NCBI GenBank assembly: GCA_007135755.1
Contig: SLIG01000018.1
Location: 1 to 44,422 of the forward strand
Source of the DNA: Cyanobium sp.
GTDB taxonomy: Bacteria; Cyanobacteriota; Cyanobacteriia; PCC-6307; Cyanobiaceae
Reading direction: 5' to 3'
Length of the DNA stretch: 44,422 bases
Shown here: in pieces, positions 7,801-16,354 of the stretch
Layout of the letters: every line of letters begins with the position of its first letter
Numbering within the stretch: position 1 is the stretch's first letter
Program-made: the position numbers and the translations under genes
Notes under the pieces: generated by a model
Databases searched by the model: none
Seen by the model: only the letters and a program-made list of their open reading frames with translations
Told to the model about the DNA's origin: nothing

Positions 7801-10536
7801 ATGGCCGCCGCCACCCCCCGCACCGGTCGCTCCCAGGCCGCCCGCCCCCGCAGCGGCGCCGAGATCCGCGCGGCGTTTCTGGAGTTCTACGAACAGCGGG
7901 GGCACAAGCGCATGGCCAGCGCCTCCCTGGTGCCGGACGACCCCACGGTGCTGCTCACCATTGCCGGCATGCTGCCGTTCAAGCCGGTGTTTCTGGGGCA
8001 GCAGCAGCGGCCGGCGCCCCGGGCCACCAGCAGCCAGAAGTGCATCCGCACCAACGACATCGAGAACGTGGGCCGCACGGCGCGGCACCACACCTTCTTC
8101 GAGATGCTCGGCAATTTTTCGTTTGGCGATTACTTCAAGGAGCAGGCGATCCAGTGGGCCTGGGAACTGTCCACCGAGGTGTTCGGGCTTTCATCGAAGA
8201 ACCTCGTGGTGAGCGTGTTCCGCGACGACGACGAGGCCGAAGCGATCTGGCGCGAGCTGGTGGGCGTGAATCCCAAGCGGATCATCCGCATGGATGAGGC
8301 CGACAACTTCTGGGCCTCGGGCCCCACCGGCCCCTGCGGCCCCTGCTCGGAGATCTATTACGACTTCAGGCCCGAACTGGGCGACGACGGCATCGACCTG
8401 GAGGACGACAGCCGCTTCATCGAGTTCTACAACCTGGTGTTCATGCAGTACAACCGCGACGCCCAGGGCACCCTCACGCCGCTGGCCAACCGCAACATCG
8501 ACACCGGCATGGGCCTCGAGCGCATGGCCCAGATCCTGCAGGGCGTGCCGAACAACTACGAAACGGATCTGATTTATCCGTTGATTGAAACGGCGGCGGC
8601 TCTGGCTGGGGTGGACTACCGCGCCCTCGATGCGAAGGGCCAGACGAGCCTGAAGGTGATCGGCGACCACGCCCGCGCCATCACCCAGCTGATCGGCGAC
8701 GGCGTCACCGCCAGCAATCTCGGCCGCGGCTACATCCTGCGCCGGCTGCTGCGCCGGGTGGTGCGCCACGGCCGTCTGCTGGGCATCGACAAGCCCTTCC
8801 TGAGCGCGATGGGCGAGGCCTCGATCGCGTTGATGCAGGAGGCCTATCCGCAGCTGGTGGAGCGCCGGGAGCTGATCCTGGCCGAGCTGGCGCGCGAAGA
8901 GACCCGCTTCCTGGAAACCCTTGAGCGCGGCGAGACGCTGCTGGCCAACATCTTGGCGAACAAGCCCCGGCTGATCAGCGGCGCGCAGGCCTTCGAGCTC
9001 TACGACACCTATGGCTTCCCCCTGGAGCTCACCGAGGAGATCGCCGAGGAGCATGGGCTCACGGTGGACACCGCCGGCTTCGAGGCGGCGATGGAAGAGC
9101 AGCGCCAGCGGGCCAAGGCCGCGGCGGTGAGCATCGACCTCACCCTTCAGGAGGCGATCGATCAGGTGGCCGCCACGGCCGAGGCCACGGCCTTCAAGGG
9201 CTACGAGGCCCTGGAGCACCCCAGCTGCGTGCTGGCGTTGGTGGTGAACGGTGAGCCGGCCACCCAGGCCAGCGCCGGCGACAGCGTGCAGCTGGTGCTC
9301 GATTCCACCCCCTTCTACGGCGAGGGCGGCGGCCAGGTGGGCGACCGGGGTGTGCTGCTGGGGGGCGGCGACCAGACCAGCGTGGATGCGGGGGTGATCG
9401 TGAGCATCGAGGGGGTGTCGCGGAACCGCTCGGTGTTCGTGCACAGCGGCCAGATCGAGCGCGGCAGCGTGACGGTGGGCGACCTGCTCACCGCCCGGGT
9501 CGATGCCAGCTGCCGCCGCCGTGCCCAGGCCAATCACACGGCCACCCACCTGCTGCAGGCGGCGCTCAAGCAGGTGGTGGATCCGGGCATCGGCCAGGCC
9601 GGCTCGCTGGTGGACTTCGACCGCCTGCGCTTCGACTTCCACTGCTCCCGCGCCGTGACCCCCGCCGAGCTCGAGCAGATCGAGGCCCTGATCAACGGCT
9701 GGATCAGCGAGGCCCACGGCCTGGTGGTGCAGGAGATGGCGATCGAGGCCGCCAAGGCTGCCGGCGCCCTGGCGATGTTCGGCGAGAAGTACGCCGACGT
9801 GGTGCGGGTGGTGGACGTTCCCGGCGTGTCGATGGAGCTCTGCGGCGGCACCCACGTGGCCAACACCGCCGAGATCGGCGTGTTCAAGATCGTGAGCGAG
9901 AGCGGCGTGGCCGCCGGCATCCGCCGCATCGAGGCGGTGGCCGGCCCGGCGGTGCTGGCCTACCTCAAGGAGCGCGAGGCGGTGGTGAAGCCCCTGGCCG
10001 AGCGCTTCAAGGCCCAGCCCGGCGAGATCGTGGAGCGGGTGGCCCAGCTGGCCGATGAGCTCAAGGCCACCCAGAAGGCCCTGGCGGCCGCCCGCAGCGA
10101 GCTGGCGGCGGCCAAGGCCTCAGCGCTGGCGGCCCAGGCGGAAGCGGTGGGGGCTGCTGCCGATGGGGCGCCCTTCCAGCTGCTGGTGGCCCGCCTCGAT
10201 GGCGTGGATGGGGCCGGCCTGCAGGGGGCGGCCCAGGGCCTGGCCGACCAGCTCGGCGAGGGGGCGGCGGTGGTGCTGGGCGGGCTGCCCGATCCGGTCG
10301 ACCTGGGCAAGGTGATTCTGGTGGCGGCCTTTGGCAAGGCGGTGATCGCCGCTGGGCCCAAGGCCGGTGCCTTCATCGGCGGCGTGGCCAAGGCCTGCGG
10401 CGGCGGCGGCGGCGGCCGCCCCAACCTGGCCCAGGCCGGCGGCCGCGATGGCGGCGCCCTGGATGGGGCGCTGGAGCAGGCGCGCGAGCAGTTGCACACC
10501 GCCCTCTCTGGGGCTCCGGGCGCCGGTCAGGGGTAG
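7801..10536 (+). CDS. alaS: Alanyl-tRNA synthetase
   Basis: Charges tRNA-Ala with alanine in the cytosol and clears mischarged Ser/Gly. From the chosen start ([12 protein letters not shown]) it has 911 aa, slightly longer than the usual ~875–890. The catalytic core begins [19 protein letters not shown] and includes the motif 2 region [23 protein letters not shown]. The editing domain has HTATH (near 579) and CGGTH (near 681), the zinc-binding pair. The C-Ala domain ends in the Gly-rich segment [18 protein letters not shown]. The ORF opens ten codons earlier at 7771, but relatives start shortly before the RxGAEIRxAF segment and the earlier start abuts the upstream stop. Identification is certain; only the start is uncertain. 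Confidence 0.97.
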   Translation: MAAATPRTGRSQAARPRSGAEIRAAFLEFYEQRGHKRMASASLVPDDPTVLLTIAGMLPFKPVFLGQQQRPAPRATSSQKCIRTNDIENVGRTARHHTFFEMLGNFSFGDYFKEQAIQWAWELSTEVFGLSSKNLVVSVFRDDDEAEAIWRELVGVNPKRIIRMDEADNFWASGPTGPCGPCSEIYYDFRPELGDDGIDLEDDSRFIEFYNLVFMQYNRDAQGTLTPLANRNIDTGMGLERMAQILQGVPNNYETDLIYPLIETAAALAGVDYRALDAKGQTSLKVIGDHARAITQLIGDGVTASNLGRGYILRRLLRRVVRHGRLLGIDKPFLSAMGEASIALMQEAYPQLVERRELILAELAREETRFLETLERGETLLANILANKPRLISGAQAFELYDTYGFPLELTEEIAEEHGLTVDTAGFEAAMEEQRQRAKAAAVSIDLTLQEAIDQVAATAEATAFKGYEALEHPSCVLALVVNGEPATQASAGDSVQLVLDSTPFYGEGGGQVGDRGVLLGGGDQTSVDAGVIVSIEGVSRNRSVFVHSGQIERGSVTVGDLLTARVDASCRRRAQANHTATHLLQAALKQVVDPGIGQAGSLVDFDRLRFDFHCSRAVTPAELEQIEALINGWISEAHGLVVQEMAIEAAKAAGALAMFGEKYADVVRVVDVPGVSMELCGGTHVANTAEIGVFKIVSESGVAAGIRRIEAVAGPAVLAYLKEREAVVKPLAERFKAQPGEIVERVAQLADELKATQKALAAARSELAAAKASALAAQAEAVGAAADGAPFQLLVARLDGVDGAGLQGAAQGLADQLGEGAAVVLGGLPDPVDLGKVILVAAFGKAVIAAGPKAGAFIGGVAKACGGGGGGRPNLAQAGGRDGGALDGALEQAREQLHTALSGAPGAGQG

Positions 10537-10633
10537 TGGCCGCGACAGATCGCTCGTGGGATCGGCGCTGGGATCCTGAGCTGGACCTGGTGTTCGACTT
10601 GCGCTCTCCCTTCCTCTCCAGCAGGCAACTCCC

Positions 10634-12550
10634 GTGATCCATGTCAGGCCTCTTCGCTGGCTTCGCCGCCACCTGGTGTTCGTGGTCTGGGCCTCCGCCT
10701 GCACGGTGGGGTTTGCCGTGTTCGCCAACACCTACGACCAGTGGCAGCTGATGGTGGCCACCCGCACCCAGGAGCTGCGGGGACCCAGACAGCCGCCGGA
10801 TGGGGTGGTGATCGTCGCCATCGACGACCACAGCCTCGTGCAGGGGGCGAATGCCGATCTCAGTGCGGATCCCGAGCTGAGTCGGCTGGTGAGCTGGCCC
10901 TGGCCGCGCGCCATCTACGACCGCGTGCTGGAGCGCCTGTTCGCCGCCGGAGCGCTGGCGGTGGGCTTCGACCTTCTCTTCGATGGCCCCAGCAGCCACG
11001 GCCCCAACGACGACGACCGTTTCGCCCGGGCCCTGAGCCGTCATCAGGGCAAGGTGGTGCTTGGGGCCCAGGTGTTCGAATCCCGGGGACGGGTGGGGGG
11101 ACTGACCCTCAGCAGCCCGATCGACCAGCTCAGTGCCGCGGCCGGTGACGCCAGTTCCGGTCTGCTCAATGGCCTTCAGGACCCCGACGGTTACATCCGC
11201 CTCCGGCCCACCACCTATGCCGAACAGCTGCGCCAGAGCGGGGCGCTGGATGTGCCTCCCGGGCTGGCGGATCGGCTGATCGGCAAGGGCGCTCTCGAAG
11301 AACTGCCCCCACCCCGTCTGGTGGCCTCCTGGCGCCCCCTGGTCGACCTCTATGGACCCGCCCGCACCATCCCCACCATCTCCATCTGGGAGGTGCTGGA
11401 GACGGCCAGCTTCGAACGCCTGCTGGAGCGGGGTGATCTCAACGGCCAGGTGGTGCTGATCGGCCCCACCGCCAGTGTGTTGCAGGACATCCACCGCACG
11501 GCCTTCGCCGGGGCGGAGGGGATGCCGGGAGTGGAGATTCACGCGGCCGAGATCGCCAACCGACTCGAGGGCCGGGCCCTGTTCGTGCCCTTCACCTCAC
11601 CGCTGTGGGCTCCGCTGCTCGGCCTGGGGGTGCTGTTGCTGGGCCTGCTCTCCACGCGCTGGGAGCAACCCCAGGTGCGACTGGGCACCCTGGCGCTGAT
11701 CGCCGGTGTGTTGTTTCTGGTGGCCCTGATTCTGATCAGTTCCAAGGGAATGGGCATCGTGCTGGTGGGTCTGTCGGGGTTCACCCTCGCCACCGGCCTG
11801 GTGAGCGCGGGGGAGGCCACCGTGCGCCTGCAGCTCAACCGGCTGCGCCTGCGGCGCATGCTCGAGCGCTATCTGTCTCCGGCGGTGGCGGCCCAGATCG
11901 CCAGTCAGCCCGAGGAAGCCGATGAGCTTCTGGGCGGGCGGGTGTCCGAGGTGGTGGTGTTTCTGTGCGACGTGCGTGGCTTCACCCAGCGCACCACTCG
12001 CATGAGTCAGGAGGGGCGGGCCAGCGAATTGGTGGCTCAGCTGAACGAGTATTTCGCCGTGCTGGTGGGTGTGCTCCAGCGCCATGGCGCCACGATCGAC
12101 AAGTACATGGGCGATGCGGTGCTGGCGGTGTTCGGGGTTCCCCTCAGCCGGGGTCTGGAGAATGAAGTGCAGGCGGCTCTCGAGGCCATCACCGAGATTC
12201 AGGGCGCCTTCGCTGAGCTCAATCAACGCTGGATCTCCGAGGGCCGGGAACCCTGGGAGCATGTGTTGGTGCTCTCCGGTGGGCCTGTGATCAGCGGCAA
12301 CATCGGTTGCGCCAGTCGCATGGATTACACGATGATCGGCGACACCGTGAACATGGCCAGCCGTCTTGAGTCAGTCGCCAAGCAGGCGGACAGCGGCGTG
12401 GTGGTGAACCAGGTGGTGGCCGCTCAGGCCCGGGAGGAGTGGAACATTAAGCCCCTCGGCGACTACGAGATCCGTGGTCAGGGCAGCCAGGAACTATTCA
12501 CCCTGATCGGACGTGCTGCCCTCGATGCCGGCGCCGAACATGGCCCCTAG
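10634..12550 (+). CDS. CHASE2-domain adenylate cyclase (class III), intact copy
   Basis: A 638-aa membrane cyclase that should make cAMP in the cytosol in response to an extracytoplasmic signal. A GTG start gives one N-terminal membrane segment (LVFVVWASACTVGFAVF), a periplasmic CHASE2 domain (about 35–320: VVIVAIDDHSL, WPWPRAIYDRVLERL, AVGFDLLFDGPSS), three further membrane segments (about 318–395) and a class III catalytic domain. Both metal-binding Asp residues are present (FLCDVRGFT; MGDAVLAVF). The purine-specificity Lys is in DKYMGDAV, paired with Thr in YTMIGDTVN as in Anabaena CyaB1. Asn and Arg of NMASR complete the active site. The Lys/Thr pair argues for ATP rather than GTP. A FecR-domain gene starts 34 bases downstream, a likely operon. 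A paralogue lies at 22.1–24.0 kb. Confidence 0.9.
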   Translation: MIHVRPLRWLRRHLVFVVWASACTVGFAVFANTYDQWQLMVATRTQELRGPRQPPDGVVIVAIDDHSLVQGANADLSADPELSRLVSWPWPRAIYDRVLERLFAAGALAVGFDLLFDGPSSHGPNDDDRFARALSRHQGKVVLGAQVFESRGRVGGLTLSSPIDQLSAAAGDASSGLLNGLQDPDGYIRLRPTTYAEQLRQSGALDVPPGLADRLIGKGALEELPPPRLVASWRPLVDLYGPARTIPTISIWEVLETASFERLLERGDLNGQVVLIGPTASVLQDIHRTAFAGAEGMPGVEIHAAEIANRLEGRALFVPFTSPLWAPLLGLGVLLLGLLSTRWEQPQVRLGTLALIAGVLFLVALILISSKGMGIVLVGLSGFTLATGLVSAGEATVRLQLNRLRLRRMLERYLSPAVAAQIASQPEEADELLGGRVSEVVVFLCDVRGFTQRTTRMSQEGRASELVAQLNEYFAVLVGVLQRHGATIDKYMGDAVLAVFGVPLSRGLENEVQAALEAITEIQGAFAELNQRWISEGREPWEHVLVLSGGPVISGNIGCASRMDYTMIGDTVNMASRLESVAKQADSGVVVNQVVAAQAREEWNIKPLGDYEIRGQGSQELFTLIGRAALDAGAEHGP

Positions 12551-12577
12551 AATCGAATTCAATGATCATCGGCCGGC

Positions 12578-12613
12578 CTCATCCATGCGCATCCCCTCAT
12601 CCATGCGCATCCC
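12578..12613 (+). repeat. Perfect 18-bp tandem duplication covering the FecR-gene start
   Basis: CTCATCCATGCGCATCCC occurs twice without a gap. Each copy contains an in-frame ATG, giving MRIPSSMRIPL and two equivalent candidate starts six codons apart. Confidence 0.9.
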
Positions 12614-13421
12614 ATTGATGGGCGCCACCGTTGTCCGTTCTCTGCCATCGGGTCGGCGGTTCCGGCTCGGACAGTCCGGCGTCAGCGCTCTGGCCGCTGC
12701 CCTGGCCACGGCCATGCTCACCGCTACCGGCACCGCCATTGCTCCAGCACCCGCCCGGGCGGCGGTCATCCAGTCCGCCCAGGTGAAGCGCGTGATCGAT
12801 GGCAGTGAGGTGTTCATCAATGGCCGCACCGCCAAGCCCGGCAACGTTGCCCGTTCAGGCCAGCAGTTGCGCACCGGCCGCAGCCGTGCCGAGTTGCTCT
12901 TTGACGGCCGCACCGTGGGGTTCATGGGCCGATCAAGCGTGCTGAACGTGGGCAGTGAGTGCCTGCGGCTGGATCGGGGTGCGGTGCTCGTCAGCGGTCC
13001 TCAGAGAACCTGCCTGGGCACCAAGGTGCTGGGGGTGAAGGGCACCACCACGATCCTGTCGGTCCGGGAGGGACTGTTCAACGTGATCACTCTGGAGGGA
13101 GTGGCTCATGTGGGTGATCCCGGTGGCTTTGAGGAGCAGCGCCAAAGCCAGCCTGCTGGCTCTCCAGGCAGCGAGGCTGCCCCTGCGGCACCGCTGCCCA
13201 GGAGTTCAGCTGAGATCACCGATGGTGATCCCAGTGGACGGACCACGTATATCTGTGGCTGTGAGGTGGCCCAGTTCAGCCTCGATGGTGAATTCCAGCG
13301 TCAGGCTGCACTGAGCCGCACTCAGCTGTTGGCTGCTCTGAATCGCTTCACCGATGACAAGCTCGAACTGCCCCCTGGCGTTGCGGAGCGGATTCAGGAA
13401 TCCCTTGCCAACTGCCGCTGA
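12585..13421 (+). CDS. Secreted FecR-domain protein paired with CHASE2 cyclase
   Basis: About 278 aa from the ATG at 12585; ATGs at 12603 and 12618 are also possible. A basic N-terminus is followed by VSALAAALATAMLTATGTAIA and APARA, a probable signal peptide. The mature part has a FecR-like β-rich domain: GQQLRTGRSRAELLFDGRTVG, then GSECLRLDRGAVLVSGPQRTC and VLGVKGTTTILSV, ending in EGVAHVGDPG. The two Cys of the central segment recur at identical spacing in the second FecR protein here, suggesting a disulfide. A Ser/Pro-rich linker leads to a C-terminal region with CGCEVAQFSLDG. FecR domains in other bacteria are periplasmic sensors that contact partners. Here the adjacent cyclase's CHASE2 domain is the obvious candidate (inference). 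The ORF track start at 12513 overlaps the cyclase and is unlikely. Confidence 0.75.
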   Translation: MRIPSSMRIPLMGATVVRSLPSGRRFRLGQSGVSALAAALATAMLTATGTAIAPAPARAAVIQSAQVKRVIDGSEVFINGRTAKPGNVARSGQQLRTGRSRAELLFDGRTVGFMGRSSVLNVGSECLRLDRGAVLVSGPQRTCLGTKVLGVKGTTTILSVREGLFNVITLEGVAHVGDPGGFEEQRQSQPAGSPGSEAAPAAPLPRSSAEITDGDPSGRTTYICGCEVAQFSLDGEFQRQAALSRTQLLAALNRFTDDKLELPPGVAERIQESLANCR

Positions 13422-13456
13422 AGCCGGCAGTCCCGATCACGTCCACGGGAGCCTCG

Positions 13457-14935
13457 TCACCAGATCCGGGTGCTGAAGATCTGCTTCATGCGTTTCAGCA
13501 GTTGATTCTCCTGGGCGGTCTCAGCGTCGGTGTTGAGATCCTCCAGCTGGTCACGCCGGGCGGTGACCAGGTGCGCCAGTTCCTCCATCAGGGAGGGATT
13601 GCGCTGAATGAGGGGAGCGATGTGCTGCTGCGCCACCTCCAGCAGTACGCATTCGTTGATGGCCATGACGCTGGCGCTGCGCGGGCTGTCGGTGAGCAGT
13701 GACATCTCCCCGAAGATGTCGCCGGGGTGCAGTTGTGCCACCGCCAAGTCGCCATGGCCCGTTTGCTGCTTGCGCACCTCCACCTGTCCGATCACCAGCT
13801 GGTAGAGGGAATCGCCGGGATCGCCTTCCCGAACCACCGCTTCACCTGGGGAGAAGCGCAGGCAACGGGCCTGCCGCGCCAGGCTGGCGAGTTCCCCGTC
13901 GTTGAGATGGCCGAACAGGGGATTCTGAGCCAGAAGACTGATGCGTTCGTCGTCGGCCAGGCGTTCGGGATGGTTGCCATCGACGGGTGGGCGCTTGGGC
14001 CGCAGTTCCCGCACCGGGTAGGGCACGCTCTGACCAGCGCGCTCCAGGGCGTACCAGATCTGGCCGAGCAGCTCGCTGCGCAGGTTGAGCTGATCCGTGG
14101 AGTTGCCGGGTGGCTGGAACACCAGGATCTCGTAGTTGATCGCGCTTTCGCCGAAACTGTCCACCCGCACCGCAGGAGCGGGCCTGGGCAACACCCCTGG
14201 GTGTCGGTTCAGCACATCGAGCAGCAGCGAGCGTGCCTGGGCCGGCGGCAGCGCGTAGTCCAGGCCAAGGCTGAAGCGGTTGCCCATGCTGCCGAAGCGG
14301 CAGAAGTTCTTCACCACAGTCTCGGTGACCATGGTGTTGGGGATCACCACCAGCGAGCCGCTGCTGTCTCTCAGGCAGGTGTCGTGCCAGTCCACCGACA
14401 CGACCACGCCTTCATGCTCATCGCCTACCCGGATGAAGTCACCCACCTTGAACACGTCGTCGAACTGCAGTTCCACCCCAGCGAAGAGATCCTTGAGCGG
14501 TTCCTGCGCTGCCAGACCCAGCACGGCCGTGAGCACTGCCGATGTGGTCACCAGACCCACCACATCGAAGCGGGCCAGCTCCCAGAGCACGACCACCGTG
14601 GCCAGGGATGATCCGGCCAGCATCAACAGTTGAACCAGGATCTTGGGCTGCGGCTTCCGCCAACCCAGGGCCGGTGGCAGTTCCAGGGTGAGCCAGAGAA
14701 ACAGCCGGATGCCGAGGTAGCTGAACAGCAGCTTGTCGGCGATCAGGATCCAGGGCCGATAGGGATCGGAAGGCAATCCCTCCGGCAGGGATGCCACCAC
14801 GGCCCAGGCCAGCAGTGCCCAGGCCACGAGTCGCACGGGCAGGTCCGGGAGTCTCAGCCGGCGGGTCAGGCGCCGCAGGGGCAGCAGCAGGCTGAGGGCA
14901 ACGGTGGCGGTGAGCCACACCTGCGGCAGGAACAT
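13457..14935 (-). CDS. MscS-family channel with C-terminal cyclic-nucleotide-binding domain
   Basis: A 492-aa inner-membrane protein. Several membrane helices in the first ~170 residues lead to the pore-lining helix (VVGLVTTSAVLTAVLGLAAQEPLKDL) and the MscS β-domain (DVFKVGDFIRVGDEHEGVV, WHDTCLRDSSGSLVVIPNT). The C-terminal ~130 residues are a cNMP-binding domain: LRFSPGEAVVREGDPGDSLY, then GDIFGEMSLLTDSPRSASV with the Glu and Arg that contact the ribose and phosphate. This architecture matches the bacterial cyclic-nucleotide-gated channels of the MscS superfamily (bCNG), in which a cyclic nucleotide rather than tension may gate the pore. It converges on the FecR gene with 35 bases between the stops, 0.9 kb from a cyclase, so it is a good candidate cAMP effector. 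Start MFLPQVWL is well placed. Confidence 0.9.
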   Translation of the reverse strand: MFLPQVWLTATVALSLLLPLRRLTRRLRLPDLPVRLVAWALLAWAVVASLPEGLPSDPYRPWILIADKLLFSYLGIRLFLWLTLELPPALGWRKPQPKILVQLLMLAGSSLATVVVLWELARFDVVGLVTTSAVLTAVLGLAAQEPLKDLFAGVELQFDDVFKVGDFIRVGDEHEGVVVSVDWHDTCLRDSSGSLVVIPNTMVTETVVKNFCRFGSMGNRFSLGLDYALPPAQARSLLLDVLNRHPGVLPRPAPAVRVDSFGESAINYEILVFQPPGNSTDQLNLRSELLGQIWYALERAGQSVPYPVRELRPKRPPVDGNHPERLADDERISLLAQNPLFGHLNDGELASLARQARCLRFSPGEAVVREGDPGDSLYQLVIGQVEVRKQQTGHGDLAVAQLHPGDIFGEMSLLTDSPRSASVMAINECVLLEVAQQHIAPLIQRNPSLMEELAHLVTARRDQLEDLNTDAETAQENQLLKRMKQIFSTRIW

Positions 14936-15086
14936 CCGGACGGCGAACGGCTACGGGAGTTGCGGTTGAACCTGCGGCGCAGCCCGGCTCGGCGGAACGT
15001 TAGGTGGATGTGCAGAAGCGGTGGTAGATCGATGGGTGTCTGCGGTTGACGTCGCTCCGGCTGTCCCCCCACACCTGCTTCGGCTC

Positions 15087-15824
15087 ATGCTTTTCATGTT
15101 TCCCATGCCGCCCCGGCCGCTGCTCCGCTCCGCCTTTCCCACCCTCGCCGGTGTTCTCAGCCTCACTGTCCTGGCCCAGCCCGTGCTGGCCCAGCAGGTG
15201 CAGCTTCGCTGCGATGGCACGCTCCTGGAAACCCAGGGCAGTGCTGAGCAGAAACGCAGCATCCAGCGCCTGCGCTTCAGCCTTGGGGTGGAGGCGCAAG
15301 CCCCTACGGCGGATGCTGCCCTCGGCGCGTTGCAGCAGCGGCTGGCCGCGGTGCGCACGGCCCTCCAGCGCCTCGAGGTTGGGGAGCTGGAGGTCACCTC
15401 CCCCAGCACCTTCAGCAGGCCTGCGGAGCGAGGACGTGCCGCCGTGACCAGCGCCAGCCTGCGGGTGAGCGGTGTGGTCGTGCCGGCGCGGCTCCAGGCT
15501 CTGGTGCGGGAGGTGGGGGGGCTGGAAGGGGTGCGCCTGGAGCCGGTGACACCCCAGGCCGACGCCGGCGCGGATGCCGCGGTGAGGCGGCAGCTGTTGC
15601 GAGCCGCCTATCAGGACGCCCTGGCCCAGGCCCGCGAGATGGTTGAGGCCGTGGGTCTGGCAGGGGTGCCGTTGCCCCTGCAGGTGCAGATCCTGTCCGG
15701 CTTCCGCCCCGTTCCCCTGGCCCGGATGGCGATGGAGGCGTCGGCTGCACCACCGTTTGATCCCGGCGAACTGCCCGATCCGGTGGATCGCCTCGAGCTC
15801 ACGGCGCGCTTCTGTGTCCGTTGA
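15087..15824 (+). CDS. SIMPL-domain (DUF541) secreted protein
   Basis: About 245 aa from the chosen ATG (MLFMFPMPPRPLLRS); ATGs at 15096 and 15105 are also possible. A hydrophobic run, FPTLAGVLSLTVLAQPVLAQQ, forms a signal peptide with a likely cut after VLA. The mature part has the SIMPL-domain pattern: an N-terminal β-strand region (IQRLRFSLGVEAQAPTADAA), LQQRLAAVRTALQRLEV, LRVSGVVVPARLQALVREV, and the helix-rich RQLLRAAYQDALAQAREMVEAVG. Its molecular function is unknown; family members are periplasmic or outer-membrane associated. It is divergent from the MscS gene with about 150 bases between. I see no strong promoter there, only a short direct repeat TGCGGTTGA. The stop lies in an 11-bp tandem duplication. 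Confidence 0.78.
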   Translation: MLFMFPMPPRPLLRSAFPTLAGVLSLTVLAQPVLAQQVQLRCDGTLLETQGSAEQKRSIQRLRFSLGVEAQAPTADAALGALQQRLAAVRTALQRLEVGELEVTSPSTFSRPAERGRAAVTSASLRVSGVVVPARLQALVREVGGLEGVRLEPVTPQADAGADAAVRRQLLRAAYQDALAQAREMVEAVGLAGVPLPLQVQILSGFRPVPLARMAMEASAAPPFDPGELPDPVDRLELTARFCVR

Positions 15825-15835
15825 GTGTCCGTTGA
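15814..15835 (+). repeat. Perfect 11-bp tandem duplication over a stop codon
   Basis: GTGTCCGTTGA occurs twice in succession; the first copy contains the TGA stop of the SIMPL gene, the second repeats it outside the gene. Confidence 0.85.
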
Positions 15836-15894
15836 GAGGAGGTCGCGCGCGCCGGTCTCTGGAGATTCTCAGCTCCGGCTACAGTGGAATACCC

Positions 15895-15911
15895 TTTGCC
15901 CATGGGGCAAA
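15895..15911. promoter_or_regulatory. Perfect 7-bp inverted repeat (possible operator) upstream of DUF3307 gene
   Basis: TTTGCCC–ATG–GGGCAAA forms a near-palindromic site 37 bases before the DUF3307 start, just downstream of TACAGT (15880), which could be a −10 box although no −35 is evident. The position fits a repressor-binding site or a short 5' UTR hairpin. No function is shown. Confidence 0.35.
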
Positions 15912-15947
15912 ATACGCTGATCACACCACTGATACCACCACCATTTG

Positions 15948-16331
15948 ATGACCAACCCCAGCGCTGATGTCCTGGCTGGGGCTCAGGTGTTCTTTCTCCT
16001 GGTGATGGGGCATTTCCTGGGGGATTTCGGCCTCCAGAGTGATCGTATGGCCGTGGAGAAGTGCCGCGGCAAGGCACACACCCTGCCTTGGCAGTGGTGG
16101 TTGACGGCCCACGCGGCCATTCATGGTTTTCTGGTGGCCATGATCACGGGTGTGGCTTGGCTGGGGCTGGGCGAATGGCTGCTGCACATGCTGATCGACC
16201 ACGGAAAATGTCGTCATCGTTACAGCCTTGGCCTCGACCAGATGTTGCACATCAGCTGCAAGGCCCTCTGGGTGGTCTTGATCCTGGTCAATGGCTGGCT
16301 GGGTAGCTCCGGCCTGCTGCGGGGGCTCTGA
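15948..16331 (+). CDS. DUF3307 family membrane protein
   Basis: A 127-aa protein starting MTNPSADVLAGAQVFFLLVM. The N-terminal helix has the DUF3307 signature GHFLGDFGLQSDRMA (H, D and Q spaced in one helix), followed by WWLTAHAAIHGFLVAM and LGEWLLHMLIDHGKC. It has three to four membrane segments with several in-membrane His/Asp residues, suggesting metal or proton chemistry, but the family function is unknown. The track start is a TTG one codon upstream; ATG is preferred. It converges on speA with 23 bases between the stops, and no clear terminator is seen in that gap. Confidence 0.8.
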   Translation: MTNPSADVLAGAQVFFLLVMGHFLGDFGLQSDRMAVEKCRGKAHTLPWQWWLTAHAAIHGFLVAMITGVAWLGLGEWLLHMLIDHGKCRHRYSLGLDQMLHISCKALWVVLILVNGWLGSSGLLRGL

Positions 16332-16354
16332 GGAGGGGCGGCACCCCCGGGACG

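Noticed and set aside
5002-8091. 1029-aa minus-strand ORF
   Set aside because: Antisense to the Fe-S/cNMP gene and the start of alaS, low-complexity Gln/Gly/Ala composition, no motif.
11080-11100. tRNA T-loop-like string GTTCGAATCCC
   Set aside because: Lies inside the cyclase coding sequence (VFESRG) with no matching acceptor, D or anticodon arms.
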